From the NCBI GenBank assembly GCA_947561395.2, contig OX387190.1:26096858-26160857 (forward strand): a DNA stretch of 64,000 nucleotides, given 5' to 3'. The stretch is from Buxus sempervirens (lineage: Eukaryota > Streptophyta > Magnoliopsida > Buxales > Buxaceae). Shown piece after piece: positions 1-13,458 of this stretch. Under the pieces are notes generated by a model that saw nothing but the letters and a program-made list of their open reading frames with translations, ran no database searches and had not been told where the DNA came from. How positions within the stretch are numbered: the stretch's first letter is position 1; every line of letters begins with the position of its first letter. Both the position numbers and the translations under genes were made by a program.

Positions 1-707
1 TAAAAATGAATAAAATTCCTGAAAGTGATTTTTAAAGTATTGATAAGAAGCATTCTAGAGTTATTTAACTTCTGACACATTACATAAATCGAAAGGTAGA
101 ACTATAAACACATATATAGAATGGTTCTCTAATGGTTAACAAATAGACTCAACCCAAAATGTAGACAAAAAAAAATCACATATTCATCTGAATAATTTTG
201 ATATTTTTCTTCGTTAACAAATAATCTTCTTCATTACAGGAGAATTGAATGAGTTTATTTAATTTTTCTCAACTTTCATGCATTAATTAGAACTGTTTCA
301 ATCCCTAATGACTATTAGTGGCTAAACTGGAATCAAATCAAATTTCTTTTTCTCAATCAACTACTTTGTAACCAAAATTATTGGGCTTTCGCAATGTTGA
401 TTAATCTATGCTCTTGACTGAAAATATGAGCTGCTTGTTCTATCCAATATCAAGCCATCTGACAAATTAAAAATAAAATTGTCCAGATCAAATTCTATTG
501 ACCATATCCCATTTCATATTTAGGCTACTTTCAATCCCTTCATATATCCTTAAATAACTAAGGAGAACATTGTAAAGGTTAAAGTTTTCCTTTAATTATA
601 TTTATATATATTCCAACTAACAAAAACTTATATATATCTACATGACAAGTACAAAATATGTAATATATTAAGTAGCAATATTCCTGCAAGTTCCCCATTC
701 TATCACT
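1..707. other. AT-rich intergenic DNA
   Basis: The stretch is AT-rich with no convincing open frame, RNA gene or repeat. Its right end is the 3' flank of the minus-strand NF-YB gene and should carry that gene's 3' untranslated region and poly(A) site, which I cannot place precisely. Confidence 0.6.
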
Positions 708-1292
708 TCATTCATGTTGTTGTAGTTGTTGAATTGCATTCGGTGAAAAGGGCACTGAAAAAGGCTGATTAGCATAGAACATTGAATGATGAGATGTGTA
801 ATCTGTTGGAGAATTATCACTGTCCAAAGCTACATGATGTGGTTGTTCTGCTTGCTTTGGAATGTTAAGCTTCTCCCCCTCCATGTCCCTGTATCTTAAC
901 AGATAAAGTTTAAGTGGGTTCACATAATCCTCAAACCCCAGAGTTGTGATTGCCCATATGATATCATCACCATTAATGGTCTTCCTTTTCTCTCTTTGGC
1001 ACTTATCCGACGCCTCGCCGGTGACAAAGCTGATGAACTCCGAGACACATTCTTGAACGACTTCCTTCGCATCCTTCGATATCTTCCCATTTCCCGGAAT
1101 GACCTTCTTCATGATCCGGCCAACGTTCGCGATCGGAAGAAAGCGATCTTGCTCTCTGTTGCTGTTGCCGCTGTTACTGCTTCTGCTGTTGGTGTTCTTG
1201 CCTTCATGGCTTCCATTCTTCGAGCATGGACTCTCTGGACTTCCTCCACTTCCCTGGTTGATCCCACTTCCATGGTTGTCATTCTCTTCCAT
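708..1292 (-). CDS. NF-YB: NF-YB subunit of the CCAAT-binding NF-Y complex (HAP3 type)
   Basis: The 194-residue protein is a histone-fold subunit that pairs with NF-YC and then recruits NF-YA to bind CCAAT boxes in nuclear promoters. The core runs from about residue 47 to 137: [18 protein letters not shown] opens it, [18 protein letters not shown] forms the central helix and [13 protein letters not shown] the third. It has the general (non-LEC1) B-domain type, judged from [11 protein letters not shown] rather than the YMPIANVIRIM style of LEC1. The N-terminal 45 residues are Ser/Gly/Asn-rich and the C-terminal tail is Gln/Pro-rich, as is common in the family. The gene is intronless, usual for many NF-YB genes. 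The start at 1292 is the first Met of the frame. Other open frames on both strands at 996-1417 are shadows. The family call is firm; the subfamily number is not assigned. Confidence 0.93.
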   Translation of the reverse strand: MEENDNHGSGINQGSGGSPESPCSKNGSHEGKNTNSRSSNSGNSNREQDRFLPIANVGRIMKKVIPGNGKISKDAKEVVQECVSEFISFVTGEASDKCQREKRKTINGDDIIWAITTLGFEDYVNPLKLYLLRYRDMEGEKLNIPKQAEQPHHVALDSDNSPTDYTSHHSMFYANQPFSVPFSPNAIQQLQQHE

Positions 1293-1550
1293 ATCTGGGA
1301 TTTGTTTTGAGCTGTGGAGATGTTGTGGAGGATGAAATAAGTGTGTACGGAAAGCTTAAAAATAGGCAAACTGGATAGGGGGAAAGGAGACTTGGCTGAA
1401 TTTTGTTCTTCAGCCATGGGACCCGCTCCTTGCGTTGAGCGCGTAACTAACTGTGTTGCCGCTCAACTAACTCTTCTCAACCAGCAATCCGGTCCAACTG
1501 GCTCAAACCAAGACAATCGGTTCATAACATGTATATAATTAGCTAACGAA

Positions 1551-1616
1551 CATACATACATACCTACCTACCTACCTACCTACATACATATATATATATA
1601 TATATATATACATACG
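1551..1616. repeat. Microsatellite (TACA/TACC)n followed by (TA)n
   Basis: Consecutive CATA, TACC, TACA and then TA units run without interruption, upstream of the NF-YB gene (about 260 bp 5' of its start codon). It is probably length-polymorphic. No function is implied. Confidence 0.95.
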
Positions 1617-3598
1617 CTCTTTTTTAATTGAATCAAGATTCATTTGGCCTGGTTTGAATGCTTATCATGCATGTTGGTGGTGGTAATGGCGGCAATGATA
1701 ATTATGAGGTGGAGATGATTATAGTGGTGGTAAAGGATTGTGACAGTGATGATGGTGGTGGTAAAGATAGTCATAAGTGGTTTGATTAATCGAACAAAAA
1801 ATTACAAAATGCCACTAAAAAAAATCGATATTGATTTTCTATTTATAAAGCTAAAAAATTTCATGCTTCTAAAAATAAAATTGTTTTTGAATTTTTTTTA
1901 ATTAATTAAAAAACTATACTTAACAAATACAATTTTGGTTTCTTGAGAGTGCCCCTAAGAAAACTGAAAAGACTTTCCTTAAATTAACTGATGATGCTTG
2001 ATGCTATACCTATTTCCTTAGAATACCTCTTAACAATTTTAACTGCTATTTGATCCTCTTAATAACTACCAAAAACTAAGTTCTATGCACATGCATATAT
2101 AGATAATATCTCATAATATGAATTTATCTATTATTCTATAAAAGAAACTGTATATTCTCAATTGGCATTCGTTGCTCAAATAAGCCTTCCTTTTTGTTAT
2201 ATATCAACTTTTATCTCTCAATTAATTTTTTATCGAAATATGTAACTTATTTATAACTAGCGTTGTTCATGGGCCGGGTGACCCGCCCATCCTGACGTGA
2301 CCAGCCCATTTTTAGATGGGTTTAGTCATGCAATGATTGACCATAGGGTTGGGTTGAGAATGATTTTTGAAATCTCGAAAAATTTTTGGACAGAAATAAG
2401 AAATGTTTTTTACTTATTACTATTTAATTAATTATACTTTTTTTCTAACCCTAAACTACTTATATCCACTCCATAAGTCTTTGCTCCTCCATCTTTTCTT
2501 CAAAATGGTAATACTTTTTGTTGGCATGTGAAATATCTTCCCAACATTTGTTTTGAATTACCAAAAAAAGACTAACGTTTTTGCCTTCTTTTAAATTAAA
2601 AAATTAGATGTCTAAATGATTGTTATTGGGCGAGCTTGGTCGGGCTTGTGTATTTAAGTGTGCTCATTGAACGAACTTGGTCATTTAGTCACAAGCCCGA
2701 TCATCAGATTGGGCAGGCTTGGACAAAGACCATATCGCTTATGTGTGACCTCTGGCTTGGCACGAACCTGCCCAAGCACGCCCAATGATCAACCCTATTC
2801 ATAACTATCTGACCTCTGACCCGGCACGACCCGCCCGAACCCATCCAAACCCGCCCAATGATCAGCCCTACTCATAACTACCTAAAAAATAACGCACGTA
2901 CCACCCGCTAATGCCAAGTTAACACAACAAATCCTCCCAAGTGTCCTGTAGATCTGAGTCATCTGACGAATGAAAGTTGCTTTACGTTTACTCATTGGTT
3001 CTTTTCAAATTTGGTAGATTTAAGGTTGTCAAAAACTAATTCGAGTCATTATTGGCAAATGGAAACCGCGACAGTTGAACACTGGACCACTTTTGATCAT
3101 GGCTCGACAAACCCTGAATCGTCGTGGACCAGGCTAATGTGCAGCAGCAATTGGACCCAGAGGTGCTCAAATTGATGAGGTCCTAATCGAAATCAAAGCA
3201 GCTGTGAGATTTTAAGAAAGAAGCCTTAAGAGTATGAAATAAAGAAGAATTTATCCTGGTTGAACAAGTACACCTGAAAATTAACATCTTTCCGCAGGAA
3301 CAAAATGCACGGCAAGCAATTTTTTACAGTTTCAAGAATGCATTGAATTCCCATTAGTACTTAGTAATATGATTTTACAGTCAAAAACTCCTGATCTCCA
3401 CATCCTCTCTAAATAATAAGAAAAGAATAACCTAAAAGAAAGACCGCAAAAGAACAATCAACAACCAAAATGATACATTGGACTGGATTACAAAAAACCG
3501 CAAATGAAACTTGAAATCAAATGAAAGCTGATGAAAAAGAATACCGTATCTCGACGGTAAGGTATTCAGGAACATGTGAAGAGATAAATGGAGCATGC
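1617..3598. other. Intergenic region between NF-YB promoter and PMT 3' end
   Basis: No coding signal is seen. It contains a GGTGGT-rich patch near 1675-1760, a foldback repeat (listed separately) and, at its right end, the 3' untranslated region of the PMT gene. The NF-YB promoter must lie in the left few hundred bases; I see no unambiguous TATA box. Confidence 0.55.
2258..2882. repeat. Degenerate foldback (MITE-like) repeat with CCCGCCC motifs
   Basis: The left end reads GTTGTTCATGGGCCGGGTGA. The right end carries two nearby copies of a unit ending in CGCCCAATGATCA(A/G)CCCTA followed by CATAACTA (about 2755-2815 and 2818-2880), in inverted relation to the left end and to an internal TTGGGC segment near 2625-2710. 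This is the look of common plant hAT-type miniature elements with G/C-rich GGGCCGGG ends. I could not define a clean terminal inverted repeat or target duplication, so the class is tentative. Confidence 0.4.
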
Positions 3599-6500
3599 TC
3601 AAGCAATTGCTGACATTATTGTTTCTACCTCTGTCGGCCGCCACATGGTCTTTTGGACACAAAGCAATCCTTCCTTGTCCTTGGAATAAGTCATTCGGAT
3701 CTCCCATTGCATAGACCTCACCATGCTCTCCACCTCACCAATTATTTCAACATTGTCACGTACAATTAGCTTTCCTTCTGGCCTTAGAACGCGGTCAACC
3801 TCTGCAATCACAGATTTTAGGTTGCACCTGCAGCAACAAACAATCACCAAATGAGAACAGAACATATGGTAGCAATGCACAACCGGTTCTCTCCGTAGAA
3901 GGAACTACAACAATAAACAATGTACAGTAGAAAATAAAACACACCTCTTTTTGAGCTTCGAGAACAGATGATCTGCATGAAGGAGATCATAGGATCTAGG
4001 GTATGTGCTGAAGGATTCACACCAATCATGATAAATTCCAAACAGGCCCCTTTCGTAAATTATTGGAAGTGTGTCTGGCGAGTCAATTGGGACAACATTC
4101 ATGACCCAAACTTTCAAATCTCTCAAGGCTGCAGCAAACCTGAAAGCAAGGAAATGCAATTAAGTGGACGAAGGATTGCCAGATGGGAAACTGGAGCTAT
4201 TATCGCTTTTGGGGAAAATAATGGCAACAGCATGAAGGATTTTTCCGACTTTCGATAAAGACAACAACCAATCTCCAGCTACCAAGGAATTCATTACCCG
4301 AGACAACCAAAGAAAAAAGCCAAAACTAATAGCATTAACTTACCCTCCATACACTGATCTCATGTCCATGACATTCCTCACTGAAGTCCAGCTAATACCC
4401 ATTCCATTCAAATATGACTTGGTCACAACACGTTTCCAGTGGTTATAGTCTGCCACGAAATCATCTGGTGCTGCTTTCCCATAAACTCCAACTTGAGAAC
4501 TCTTCAACCAGTAAGACGGTTTCTCCAACCTCACTGGCCACTGCTCTGGCCACTGAGATCCACGCTGTGATTCATCCGCTGGAACTTTGTGCATGCATGC
4601 CTGCAATGGCACATTCCTGTACACAAACATGCAATCACTTTAAGAGAAAAATATGGGCTAATTTCAATGGTGAAACTGATTGCTGTGTTTAGGGTTTTTG
4701 CAGAAACATACTCTTCGGTAAATCCCTTTGTAAGTGCCAATGATACACATGATTGAAATAATCATTAAGAAAAGAAATTTTTTATACTTGCCAAATAATT
4801 ATGGGTGGGTAGGTGATGCTGGGTGGAATGAAATTTAGCATTTCCTTCATGCAATTGAAATGTGCCCTCTCAGCACCTCCAAATCTCAAAAATAAATAAA
4901 TAGTCCATGGCTCTTTTACAATGTAACACGAGAGGGCAACGAACCCAGAAATATAAAATTTACTTCCATGCGTCATACAATTAGTAGTTAGACTGAAAAG
5001 AAAATGACATGCTTCTCGCCCTTGGAATCATTTATGATTAAAAAAAAACCATAAGAAACAAGTAAAACGAATTTACTCTACAGTTGTTAAAGAATGTACC
5101 ATGCTGCATTAGGATCGTCAGATTCTTGGCAAAGTGGAGGCTCGTTTTGTTGTCTCTTCTGGTAGCACTTGTTGGAAATAGGCTTTCTATATATTGCTGC
5201 GCCTACTCCATTCACTTTATCCTTGTTGATCTTCAAAAGCTCCCAGCACATTGACTTTGTTAGCTCAGACATTGCTGCCATCAATTTCCACAAAAAGACA
5301 ATCATCATGACCAATCATCTCATTACACTCCAAAAAGAAAAACATACACCAAACGAGAAAAATAATATACCTTTCCAGATCCCAACATCTTCTTCAAGTT
5401 TCTGGTAAACTGGTGTAGCAGACCAGACAAAGAAACCACCAGGTCGCAGTACACGATTAAGCTCTAAGAGAAGTTTTCCACCTGTATATTGTTCATAAGA
5501 ATTAATCTCATAGCAGAAGAAAAGAGAATTATTTAAAACAGTGCTGTCTGAAAAGTATTGTAAGTAATACCTTCAATATGCCATGGGACTCTACAGCGGG
5601 CACAATGAACAATGTCAAAGACATTAGCAGGGAAGGGTAGCCTCTTGGTGCCCATCACAGCTGATATAGCTGGGATTCCCCTTTCAAGTGCAAATTGGAC
5701 CTGTGCTTCATGTTCATCTTTAGGAGCAAATGACATAGTAAGCACATCTTTGTCAAAGAGGAACCCTCCAAAGCTAGCAACCCCACACCCAACATCCAAT
5801 ACTACACATGTACGTTTTCCCCATGCAACATCAGGCACAGTCTGCAGCAAAAGCACATCAAGGTTACAGGTAAACTATCCCAGCCAACAACAAGCATAAT
5901 TCCACCAATCTGTAACTCTTTGTATTGTAAAGCACAAAGCAATCATGCAATCTTGTGTAATTAGAAAAAGAAACCCTTTGGAATACAAAGATCAAAACTA
6001 AAAAGGTACATTTTTATTGGGATTATGTACAAATTAAAAATAAAGCATGACCAAAGCACAACATTAAATATGATAAACCATTTTTTATATGACAATTTTA
6101 AGATTTCAAATGTAGCATGAATACTACAGATGATCAAAATAGAAGGAAAACGATATGAGTGAACTTAGAAGCAGATCGTACTCGTTCTAAGGAAAAAAAA
6201 TGTGAGAAAAGTGAGTTTAAGAAGATAAAAGGATAATAAGTACTCACATCCTCAATAAACTCAATGTAATGAAGAGCTCCATGCTTAAACTGTGTGCCAC
6301 CACCAGGAAACGTAAGGTACTCACCAGAGACTTTCACCCAATTCTGATGTCCCTTAACCTGAGCAAGCTTGGTATGTGGAACATTATGGTACCATATCTA
6401 AAAGAAAAAAAAATATTTATTCATCTTAACCTGCAGAAGCTACTAATGGAAGTGAATTTGAATTTAGATTGAGTTGGAAAATAAATGGTATACTTTTTCC

Positions 6501-7573
6501 CTGCTTGTAGGCCACTCAACTGGGCGTCTGTACCCTTTAGGAAGAGCAACAAGGCACGCAGGGGCTTCCTCAGGACAATGCCTCTCTCGATGCTCATAGT
6601 GCTTTGTACTCCGAAGCTTCTTAATGGCTTGCACATTGTCAAGGCATGGAATGTAATCATGCCCAGCACTGACATTGCACACCTTCCAGCTGTAAACATT
6701 TTGGCCCTTGTTTTTCAAAGATTGTTGAGCTTCCTTTTCATTCTTTGATTCCAAAGCTTGTGTTGACCATGCCCCATTTTGAGTCGTAGTTTCATTCAGA
6801 ATTTCTGACTGGGCTGCAGCAGGAAATACCTCATTTGATACCTGGCTTTTGGCCTCGCCATTTACCTTATTCTCACTAGAACCTTGGTCTGACTCCTTTT
6901 CTTGATTTTGCTCCACCTTCTCTTCTGTCTGTTCCTCCACTTTATCTTCTTGCTTTGTTTCACCTGGGTTCTCTGTCTCTGATTTCTTATCACCCTCATC
7001 TGAGTTTGATTTATTTTCTCCTGATCCCTCTTCAGATTCTCCCTCACCATTTGCATTTGTGGTTTTACCGTCTTCTGCTTTTGTTTCTCCAGCTTCTGAA
7101 TTTGACTCTCCCTCCTGTGTCTTTGATTCTTCACTTTCAGTTTTTTCATTTCCATTCTCATTTTTGGAAGAATTCTCAGATTCGGCATTTTTATCTTCAC
7201 CCTCCTTCAAAGACTTCTCTTTCTGGCTCTCCTCTGCAGCATTTTCAGTTGTCTTCTCGGGTCGGTTCTCCTCAGCAACAGAATTGTTCTCATCCTGAAC
7301 AGGGGTGACGGTGCTGTCTTCTTTCACTGCATCATCAGGTAAATCACCTTGACTATCCTCAAATTGACGAGAATCATTCTCAGTAACTTGTTGTTTCACT
7401 TCAGTTTTACTCTCTTCAGAAGGCACGTCGTCATTTTGAATAGGAACTACAGATGATGATGTCATCATCCAAACCCCCACCAAGCAAAGAGCAACAAGCA
7501 CAACAATTGTAACCGTTGAACAGTAATTCGATGACTTCCGACCATCCACTCTGGAATATTTTCCCAACGCCAT
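3599..7573 (-). CDS. PMT26-like: Probable Golgi methyltransferase, PMT24/25/26 type (DUF248, Methyltransf_29)
   Basis: This is a type II Golgi membrane protein of the QUA2/PMT family, thought to methylate cell-wall pectin with S-adenosylmethionine. Eight exons join in phase: 7573-6494, 6397-6248, 5841-5571, 5481-5371, 5274-5100, 4616-4344, 4139-3945 and 3827-3599. All introns are GT-AG and the sum is 2484 nt, giving 827 residues, about the size of Arabidopsis PMT26. Exon 1 encodes a short cytosolic tail, a membrane anchor (about residues 18-40, [17 protein letters not shown]) and a long Glu/Lys/Ser-rich stem (about 45-285). The catalytic domain follows. The SAM-binding motif [13 protein letters not shown] opens near residue 424, and the second methyltransferase-like half contains [16 protein letters not shown]. 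The last exon ends in the family-typical Lys/Trp-rich block. No breaks are seen, so the gene looks functional. Confidence 0.95.
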
Positions 7574-8700
7574 GATTTTTCATACAAATATCTCTCAAAT
7601 TGTAAACCTGGAGAGCACAAAAAATGAATAAAATAGAACAAAACCAAACCTCAATCTGTCGAAGTTATTAAAACTAATTATACATATAAAAAAAATTCTG
7701 AACCGAATTGTACTATAAATGCCACACGTCAGAAACAACGGAAATTATTACACTGGCTCAGATTTACGCAATCACTAGATCTGATTCTACAATGACAGAA
7801 AGTTTAAGTAAACTAATGGCTGGAACAACAACAGAAAATATCAATTTGCAACTGAGATCTTCAAAGTACGAAAAGTAGGTCATTATCAGAGCACACCAGA
7901 TCCATAAATACAAAACGAAATTTACAACAACAAAAAACCAACTAGTTGCCAAAATCGAGAAAAGAAAAAGTTAGTTTAAAATGCCGAAAACACCATATCC
8001 ATTACTCTTAAAAAGAGGTACAAAAAATTTAAAGCCTTAATACCAGCTCAAATCAAATAAGTTAAGATCCACATCAAATCCACAAAGAAACACCAAAACA
8101 GAGCACAACATTCACACATTTAGAAATGAAAAAAAATTTTATATCAATATCCTAGCAAACAAGACATTAAGCCCATACATTTTCGGACAAAAAAGGAAAT
8201 AAAAATCGCTCATTTAAAACAAAACACGTCGAGCTACGAAGATCTGCATCAAACATTCAAATATTCCTGACATTTCAACCATTTTCAGCCAACAATCAAG
8301 AAAAACAATAAAACCACATCTCCAAATCAAAATCATAAAACAAAAACCAAAGATGGTGACCAAAAACATATAAGATCTGCATCGAACAAAAAGTGAAACG
8401 ACCATTCGAAGATACAAGATCGAAAGATCCGGTGAGCCAGATTTGAGAATTCACAAACCTTATCTCTTTTGGGCAATAACCCGTTACAGATCTAGAACGA
8501 ATAACTAGGGTTCTTCGCTTCTTCTCTTTCGGTTTCTGTGGAGAGAGCAGAGATTGTGATAACGCGAGCTCAGACTCGTAGAGATCGAGTGAGATATAGC
8601 AGAGGATTCTAGTTCCTCCTTCGTGGTTTTGATTATTTTATTCTATAAAATGAGAGAGAGAGAGAGAGAGAGCTCGCATGGATGGAGACGGGATGCCAGT
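7574..8700 (-). promoter_or_regulatory. PMT 5' untranslated region with probable leader intron, and proximal promoter
   Basis: On the minus strand a donor (AAG|GTTTGTGAATT, intron from 8458) and an acceptor with pyrimidine tract (TGCTCTCCAG|GTTTAC, exon from 7607) bound a probable 851-nt intron in the 5' untranslated region, 34 nt before the start codon. Upstream of 8460 the sequence turns TC-rich and ends in a GA/CT microsatellite, typical of plant 5' leaders. The splice junctions are predicted from the sequence alone. Confidence 0.5.
8652..8672. repeat. (GA)n microsatellite
   Basis: About ten GA units lie at the 5' end of the PMT transcription unit. On the transcribed strand this is a (CT)n tract, which is common near plant transcription starts. 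Confidence 0.95.
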
Positions 8701-11700
8701 AATACCGCAAAATAAGGGCAATATCGTAATATTTGACGAAAAAACGAAAAACGCGGAGGGAGAGATATAAATTATCTAGTGTTTTGGCTGTACAAATAAG
8801 AAAACTGTAGTAGAGAAACATCAACGGTCCTGAAGGTCCACACATCAGTCGATAGGTGGGACCGAAGCAGACATGACTCGGTTACAAGATCACTCAGAAC
8901 CACATCCGGTCTACGTCCTCGCTGAAGCCGGTCAGCTGGTTATGTTTGGGTTCTAAAATTATTAAATTGGATCAGACCAATTCGGTTTTGGGTTGAACCC
9001 CCCCAGTATGAACTGAACCAAAATCTAAACTTCAAGGAGAATAGCTATAAATTGAACCAACCAAAAAGATTACAAGTGGATTAAATTTTTTATATATGCA
9101 TGGTAAAAATAACATATTAAGTCATATTTTAATTATAATATAAAGCTGGGGATATTCTCGCTTACAAGAATTCAATATCTTCTCATGCTTAAGTTATTTA
9201 TACCTATTTCTATAGGTGGCCACTAAAAAAATTTATAACAGGAAACCCCTCCTTGGGAATTGTGCCAACCAAAATTGACTGACTTTCCAAAACAACCCTT
9301 ACACATCTTATTGTGAAGATTCATTAATCAAAGAATACAATAGTCAAAACTATCTCAATTTTTTTAAAACTTAATAATCAATTGCAAAATCGTTCCCTTC
9401 TCATGTACTTCTTTCTTCATACGTGCAATATTACACGTGTGCACTTGGCTAGTATTATATAAAATAAACATGTTAAATTTTGATCTAACAAATTTATTTT
9501 TTTAAATAATGTCCCTTAATTTTTTAAAATCTTGGATGTCCCAAATAATTACTAATGCTTTTTTAAATATGCCTACACGGATATCAAATATAACTCTAGA
9601 AAATATATTTTGTTAACTTAGCCTAACAAGACCGAAACAAAATTGCAAATTTGGGTTCGTTTGGGTTTTAGGTTTTCCGGTTCCACCTGGCTCGGGTTTC
9701 AGGTTGTTTTGACATTAAATGACCTTGAGTTGGTTTTGGATGGATGGTCTATACTTGGACCAGGCCGGACCGTGTATGACGGAAAAAGGCCAGTATTGTA
9801 GGGCATTTTGGGCATTGTGTTGTTTGGTGTGTGGGAATGAAAATCCCAAAAACGGAAAGCTTTTAATGGCCCGAAGGCCCCGAACTAGAAAAGCGCGTGA
9901 GCATCGGTGCTGGAGAGAATGGCTTCGGATCTACGTCAGTGTCGTGAGGCCTACTCGCCATTTGCTTCGGCGCAACCAAACACCGATCACCGACAACCGA
10001 AACTCCCCCTCCATCCCTTTTTTTGTCTTTTTTCTTTTTTTAAAACAAATTCTCTCCATCTCACTCCTTTGAGACTTTGACAAAGATCTGACTTTGATAG
10101 CTAAGTATACGACGGTGCTGACGTGGATGATTACTTACGTCAGAAGGTGGGGCCCACCTTCGTGCCAGTCACCGACGTATCACCGAACCAAACCTTCCAG
10201 GCTTGGCAATTGGCACGATTTTGTGAGCGTACGTATCGCCGGCGCGTTCCGGTGGGAAGGGAAGAGCCGGAGAATTTGAAAACGATGTGATGCTTCAGGG
10301 ATCATGATATCATGGTCGTTGGTATTTCAGTCCTTGAGGTGTGATGGTTAATTCATTGACCCAAACCGTTGGATTCGATTTTTGTCACGCCATGAGTATT
10401 ATTCATTTATATTATTATTGAACTTTTATTAATTAAAGCTAACCTCAATTTTCTTGCCAACATTCTATATCCAAAATGCCCTCTAATCTTTTCTAAATTA
10501 AGTATCATAACTGGTTGGTATTGTATGAGTAATTAACTCCACAAAATCCCAAGTCATACACATATTCATTTTCCAAAGATAATCATGTGATTTAGTTAAT
10601 GACTTCCTTATCCCCGAGGATAGACTGAGGTTCCTTAATTAAAACTACCTTTTCAAATGTTAGTTATTTAATGATTTTATTGAAGTTTAGTTAATATTTT
10701 ATTTTACGTTTTTATCACAATTAGAAATAAGTAGATAACTTAGAAATTATTCAAATAAATTCCTTATATTTTTATAATAGATAAAAAAAAATTTTGTTTT
10801 TAGTAGCTTGTTGTGATGTAAAGAGATAATTACTTTAAAGAAAAAGGTAAATTAACATTTTTGTTTTCCAATCTCAACACGCGCATAACGCATAAGCATA
10901 TGCTTTCCTCTAATTACATATTAATGAATCTTGCAGAAATTTTTCACATGTGAGGAAAGAGAAAAAAAAAACTAATTAAAAAGGGTTTAGTAGTCCAACA
11001 TGTTTCTAGCAAAAGAGAAAAAAATGACTTTCTTTTGTTTCATCACTAGAGGAGGCACGTGCACTACTGCACCTAGCAATAGATAGTTAAAGTGGGACCT
11101 CTTTAAGTGTTAGTTCTAATTTTTTTAGGATAGACACATAGATAGTTACCTAATAAGATATAAGTGTTTGGGTGGATAATTTTATATTTGATACAAGGGT
11201 CTTAAAGGATTTTTTTGTACTCTAGTAAAAAAGCCAGCTAGAATCTCAAAATATTCCCAAGAGTTCACTTAAATAATAATATAGATTTTCTACGCAAAAT
11301 GTGGACCTCCATATATATATTTTCTTCATTTACTAAGTATTCAAAAATACAATGAACTTAGATGTGAGAGCCTAGCCATTTAATGTTACAAAACACATTT
11401 TTAGCTAAAAAGGTAATTTGATGAGTTAGAACAAATGATAGGTTGCTTAAGCAACCATAGCCTTGGCCATAATCCATTTAATACATATTATTTATATTGT
11501 CTTCCATTTACCAAAATATGTAGTGCCCAAATCAGTGACCTTAGAATGTTCACTGATAAGGTGATAACAAATCCTTTATTAATAGATGCAACATAGATCC
11601 TCTTAAAGTTTTATTGTGTCTCATTTATCAACTTGTATAATGTCCAAACTAGTATTCCATAAATGCTTGTTAGTAAAGAAATTTCTCTTTGGAAACTGAT

Positions 11701-12349
11701 TATACACTTGTGGGTATAAAATTTAGGTAGATTATGATCTCAAATAATTAGCTGAAACTTGATCTCAAAGCAATTTCATAAGCAGAGAAAATGATGTCTG
11801 TCCACCATCAATGAATCTTACATAAGTTTAAATATTATCTATGTTATCAAATAAATGATTTGAATAAATCATAATGTTGCTCCACTTGATAAAGAAATAA
11901 TCAAGTGATTTGTTGGAAAGTCCTTTTTTGTTTCTTTATTTATAGCCAATGACAAGTGTTTTGAGGGTGAAGACAACAACATCATAACCACTGGCTACCC
12001 ATCTTTTCACCTATTAGCTTTGTAAATTATGATCAAAGTCACCTCTTAATTCTTGTTTGTAAGGCTTACCACTTAATATGCTACCATTTTGGTGCACCTA
12101 AACCTGCTTGATTTGTCTATGTGATTTTGATTTGTGTATAAAGTTCATGATCTTCCTTAAACAAGAAGTATAGGGTTCAACCAAAGGTTTTGTTGTAGAA
12201 AATGCTACGTTAAAAAAATGCTTTTAAGGATTTCAAACATGATAAAGTTCCATTTATTACTCTTTTTTTTTTTTTTTGAAAATCAAGATTAAGTGGACTA
12301 TGTTAAAGGGATTTATATTCTTCTTCTTCTTCTTCTTGTTTGTTTCTTT
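8701..12349. other. Intergenic DNA, no gene recognised
   Basis: The region is AT-rich with a moderately GC-rich patch at 9.7-10.3 kb. An open frame of 117 codons at 9719-10072 resembles nothing I know and has no gene context. A (TTC)n run lies near 12319-12337. I see no transposon ends, RNA genes or recognisable protein fragments. Confidence 0.5.
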
Positions 12350-13235
12350 TCACATTTTTATATCAAAGTCCTGGACGGTGTACAATCACATTCTCATATA
12401 TGATTAAGGTCATAAAAGAACCAAGTTGAGAAGAGATTTGCTAGCTCAGCAAAGCTCTTCAAAATCTGATCAATCTCAATTAGTTTTGTTTGGTTTTTTA
12501 CGGACTAATGATGCCCAAAATTATTCGGCCCAAGTTCATTTTTATCATGAATCATTTCAGCCCAAATTTCCATTAACCTAATGGGTGAAGCTCATAAGTC
12601 GAGACTTTAAGGCTGTATTTGGAACATGGGACTTTGGGACAACCTGTTTCGTTAGAACAAAAGCACATGATTTTAAGAGAAAATTTATCAAGGCAAAATA
12701 TTCTCTCCTAAATGTAGAGAATTTGGGTGAGGGGAGACGAACAAAGAAAAGAAAGTCCTCCATCACCCACCACTACTAACACCATCCACCTATCCCACCA
12801 ACACCACACACAAACATAAACACTCCGACCACCATCACCACTCCAACCACCCACCACCACCTACCACCCAACTACAACTACTCTTACCACCACCACCACC
12901 ACAACCCTACCACTACCCACCACCTACCACCATATTGCCACCCACCACTACAACCATCGCCCCACCACCACTCCCACTACCACCTCACCACCACTACCAC
13001 TCCCCACCCATCATCTTGTTAAAAGATATTTTCTTTTCTTCCTATTTCTCATCTCATCCGAATACCGGAAAAGTAAAGAAAACCGTTATTTTCTCTTCTT
13101 TTCCTTTTTTTTTTTTCTTTTCTTTTTTCAGGTTTATTTTATTTTTAGGTTCCAAACACAGCCTAAAGCAATTAAATAAAGGAAAATTATAGAAAATGGT
13201 TGTTTTTGCATCTTATATAAATCTTTGCTAAGTCT
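12350..13235 (+). repeat. Left part of host repeat unit, copy A (interrupted by the retrotransposon)
   Basis: It opens with CACATTTTTATATCAAAGTC and GTACAATCACATTCTCATA, continues through the AGCAAAGCTCTTCAAA and AATCTCAATTAGTTTTG blocks, and then enters a CCA-rich tract (12770-13015) and a T-rich end. The same order recurs at 58870 (copy B) and 62748 (copy C). In B and C the T-rich end continues as CTAAAGTCTACCTAACGG and on into the right-hand part. In copy A that junction is split: the left part stops at TCTACGGC and the right part resumes at 53814. Open frames rich in Pro/Thr over the CCA tract are artefacts of the repeat. Confidence 0.85.
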
Positions 13236-13240
13236 ACGGC
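13236..13240. repeat. Left target-site duplication ACGGC
   Basis: The five bases directly before the 5' LTR equal the five directly after the 3' LTR (53814-53818). The uninterrupted sites in copies B and C carry a single related site (CTAACGG), so this marks the insertion point of element 1. Confidence 0.95.
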
Positions 13241-13330
13241 TGTAGACACCCCAAATTGCACAAACAATCATCAAAAATCATTATCTCCTGGAAAGCCAGC
13301 ACAGAATTTGAAGAAAATAAACTTTTACCT

Positions 13331-13458
13331 GTATCCGGATACAAGTACCCTTTCCCGTATCCGGATACTCATACCGGATACGTGTGAGCCTTAGTGTATC
13401 CGGTACCATATACCGGATACCTTAAGGCCCTTTTTTATCCGGTCTGACATACCGGATA
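13331..13458 (+). promoter_or_regulatory. U3 palindrome array, TATCCGG/CCGGATA type
   Basis: Four units are seen: 13331-13342 (GTATCCGGATAC, perfect), 13357-13381, 13396-13420 (10-bp arms, 5-nt centre) and 13436-13458 (8-bp arms, 7-nt centre). They sit about 160-280 bp upstream of the TATA box. The same core is found in the leader, in front of both antisense genes and in element 2. Confidence 0.85.

Noticed and set aside
996..1417. Open frames of 65-104 codons on both strands across the NF-YB start
   Set aside because: Shadows of the NF-YB coding sequence and its leader; the histone-fold frame is unambiguous.
6862..7308. Plus- and minus-strand frames rich in Ser/Phe/Leu or Lys/Arg
   Set aside because: Shadows of the low-complexity Glu/Lys/Ser stem of the PMT protein.
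9719..10072. 117-codon plus-strand frame
   Set aside because: No motif, no conservation to test, no promoter context; kept only as a note in the intergenic entry.
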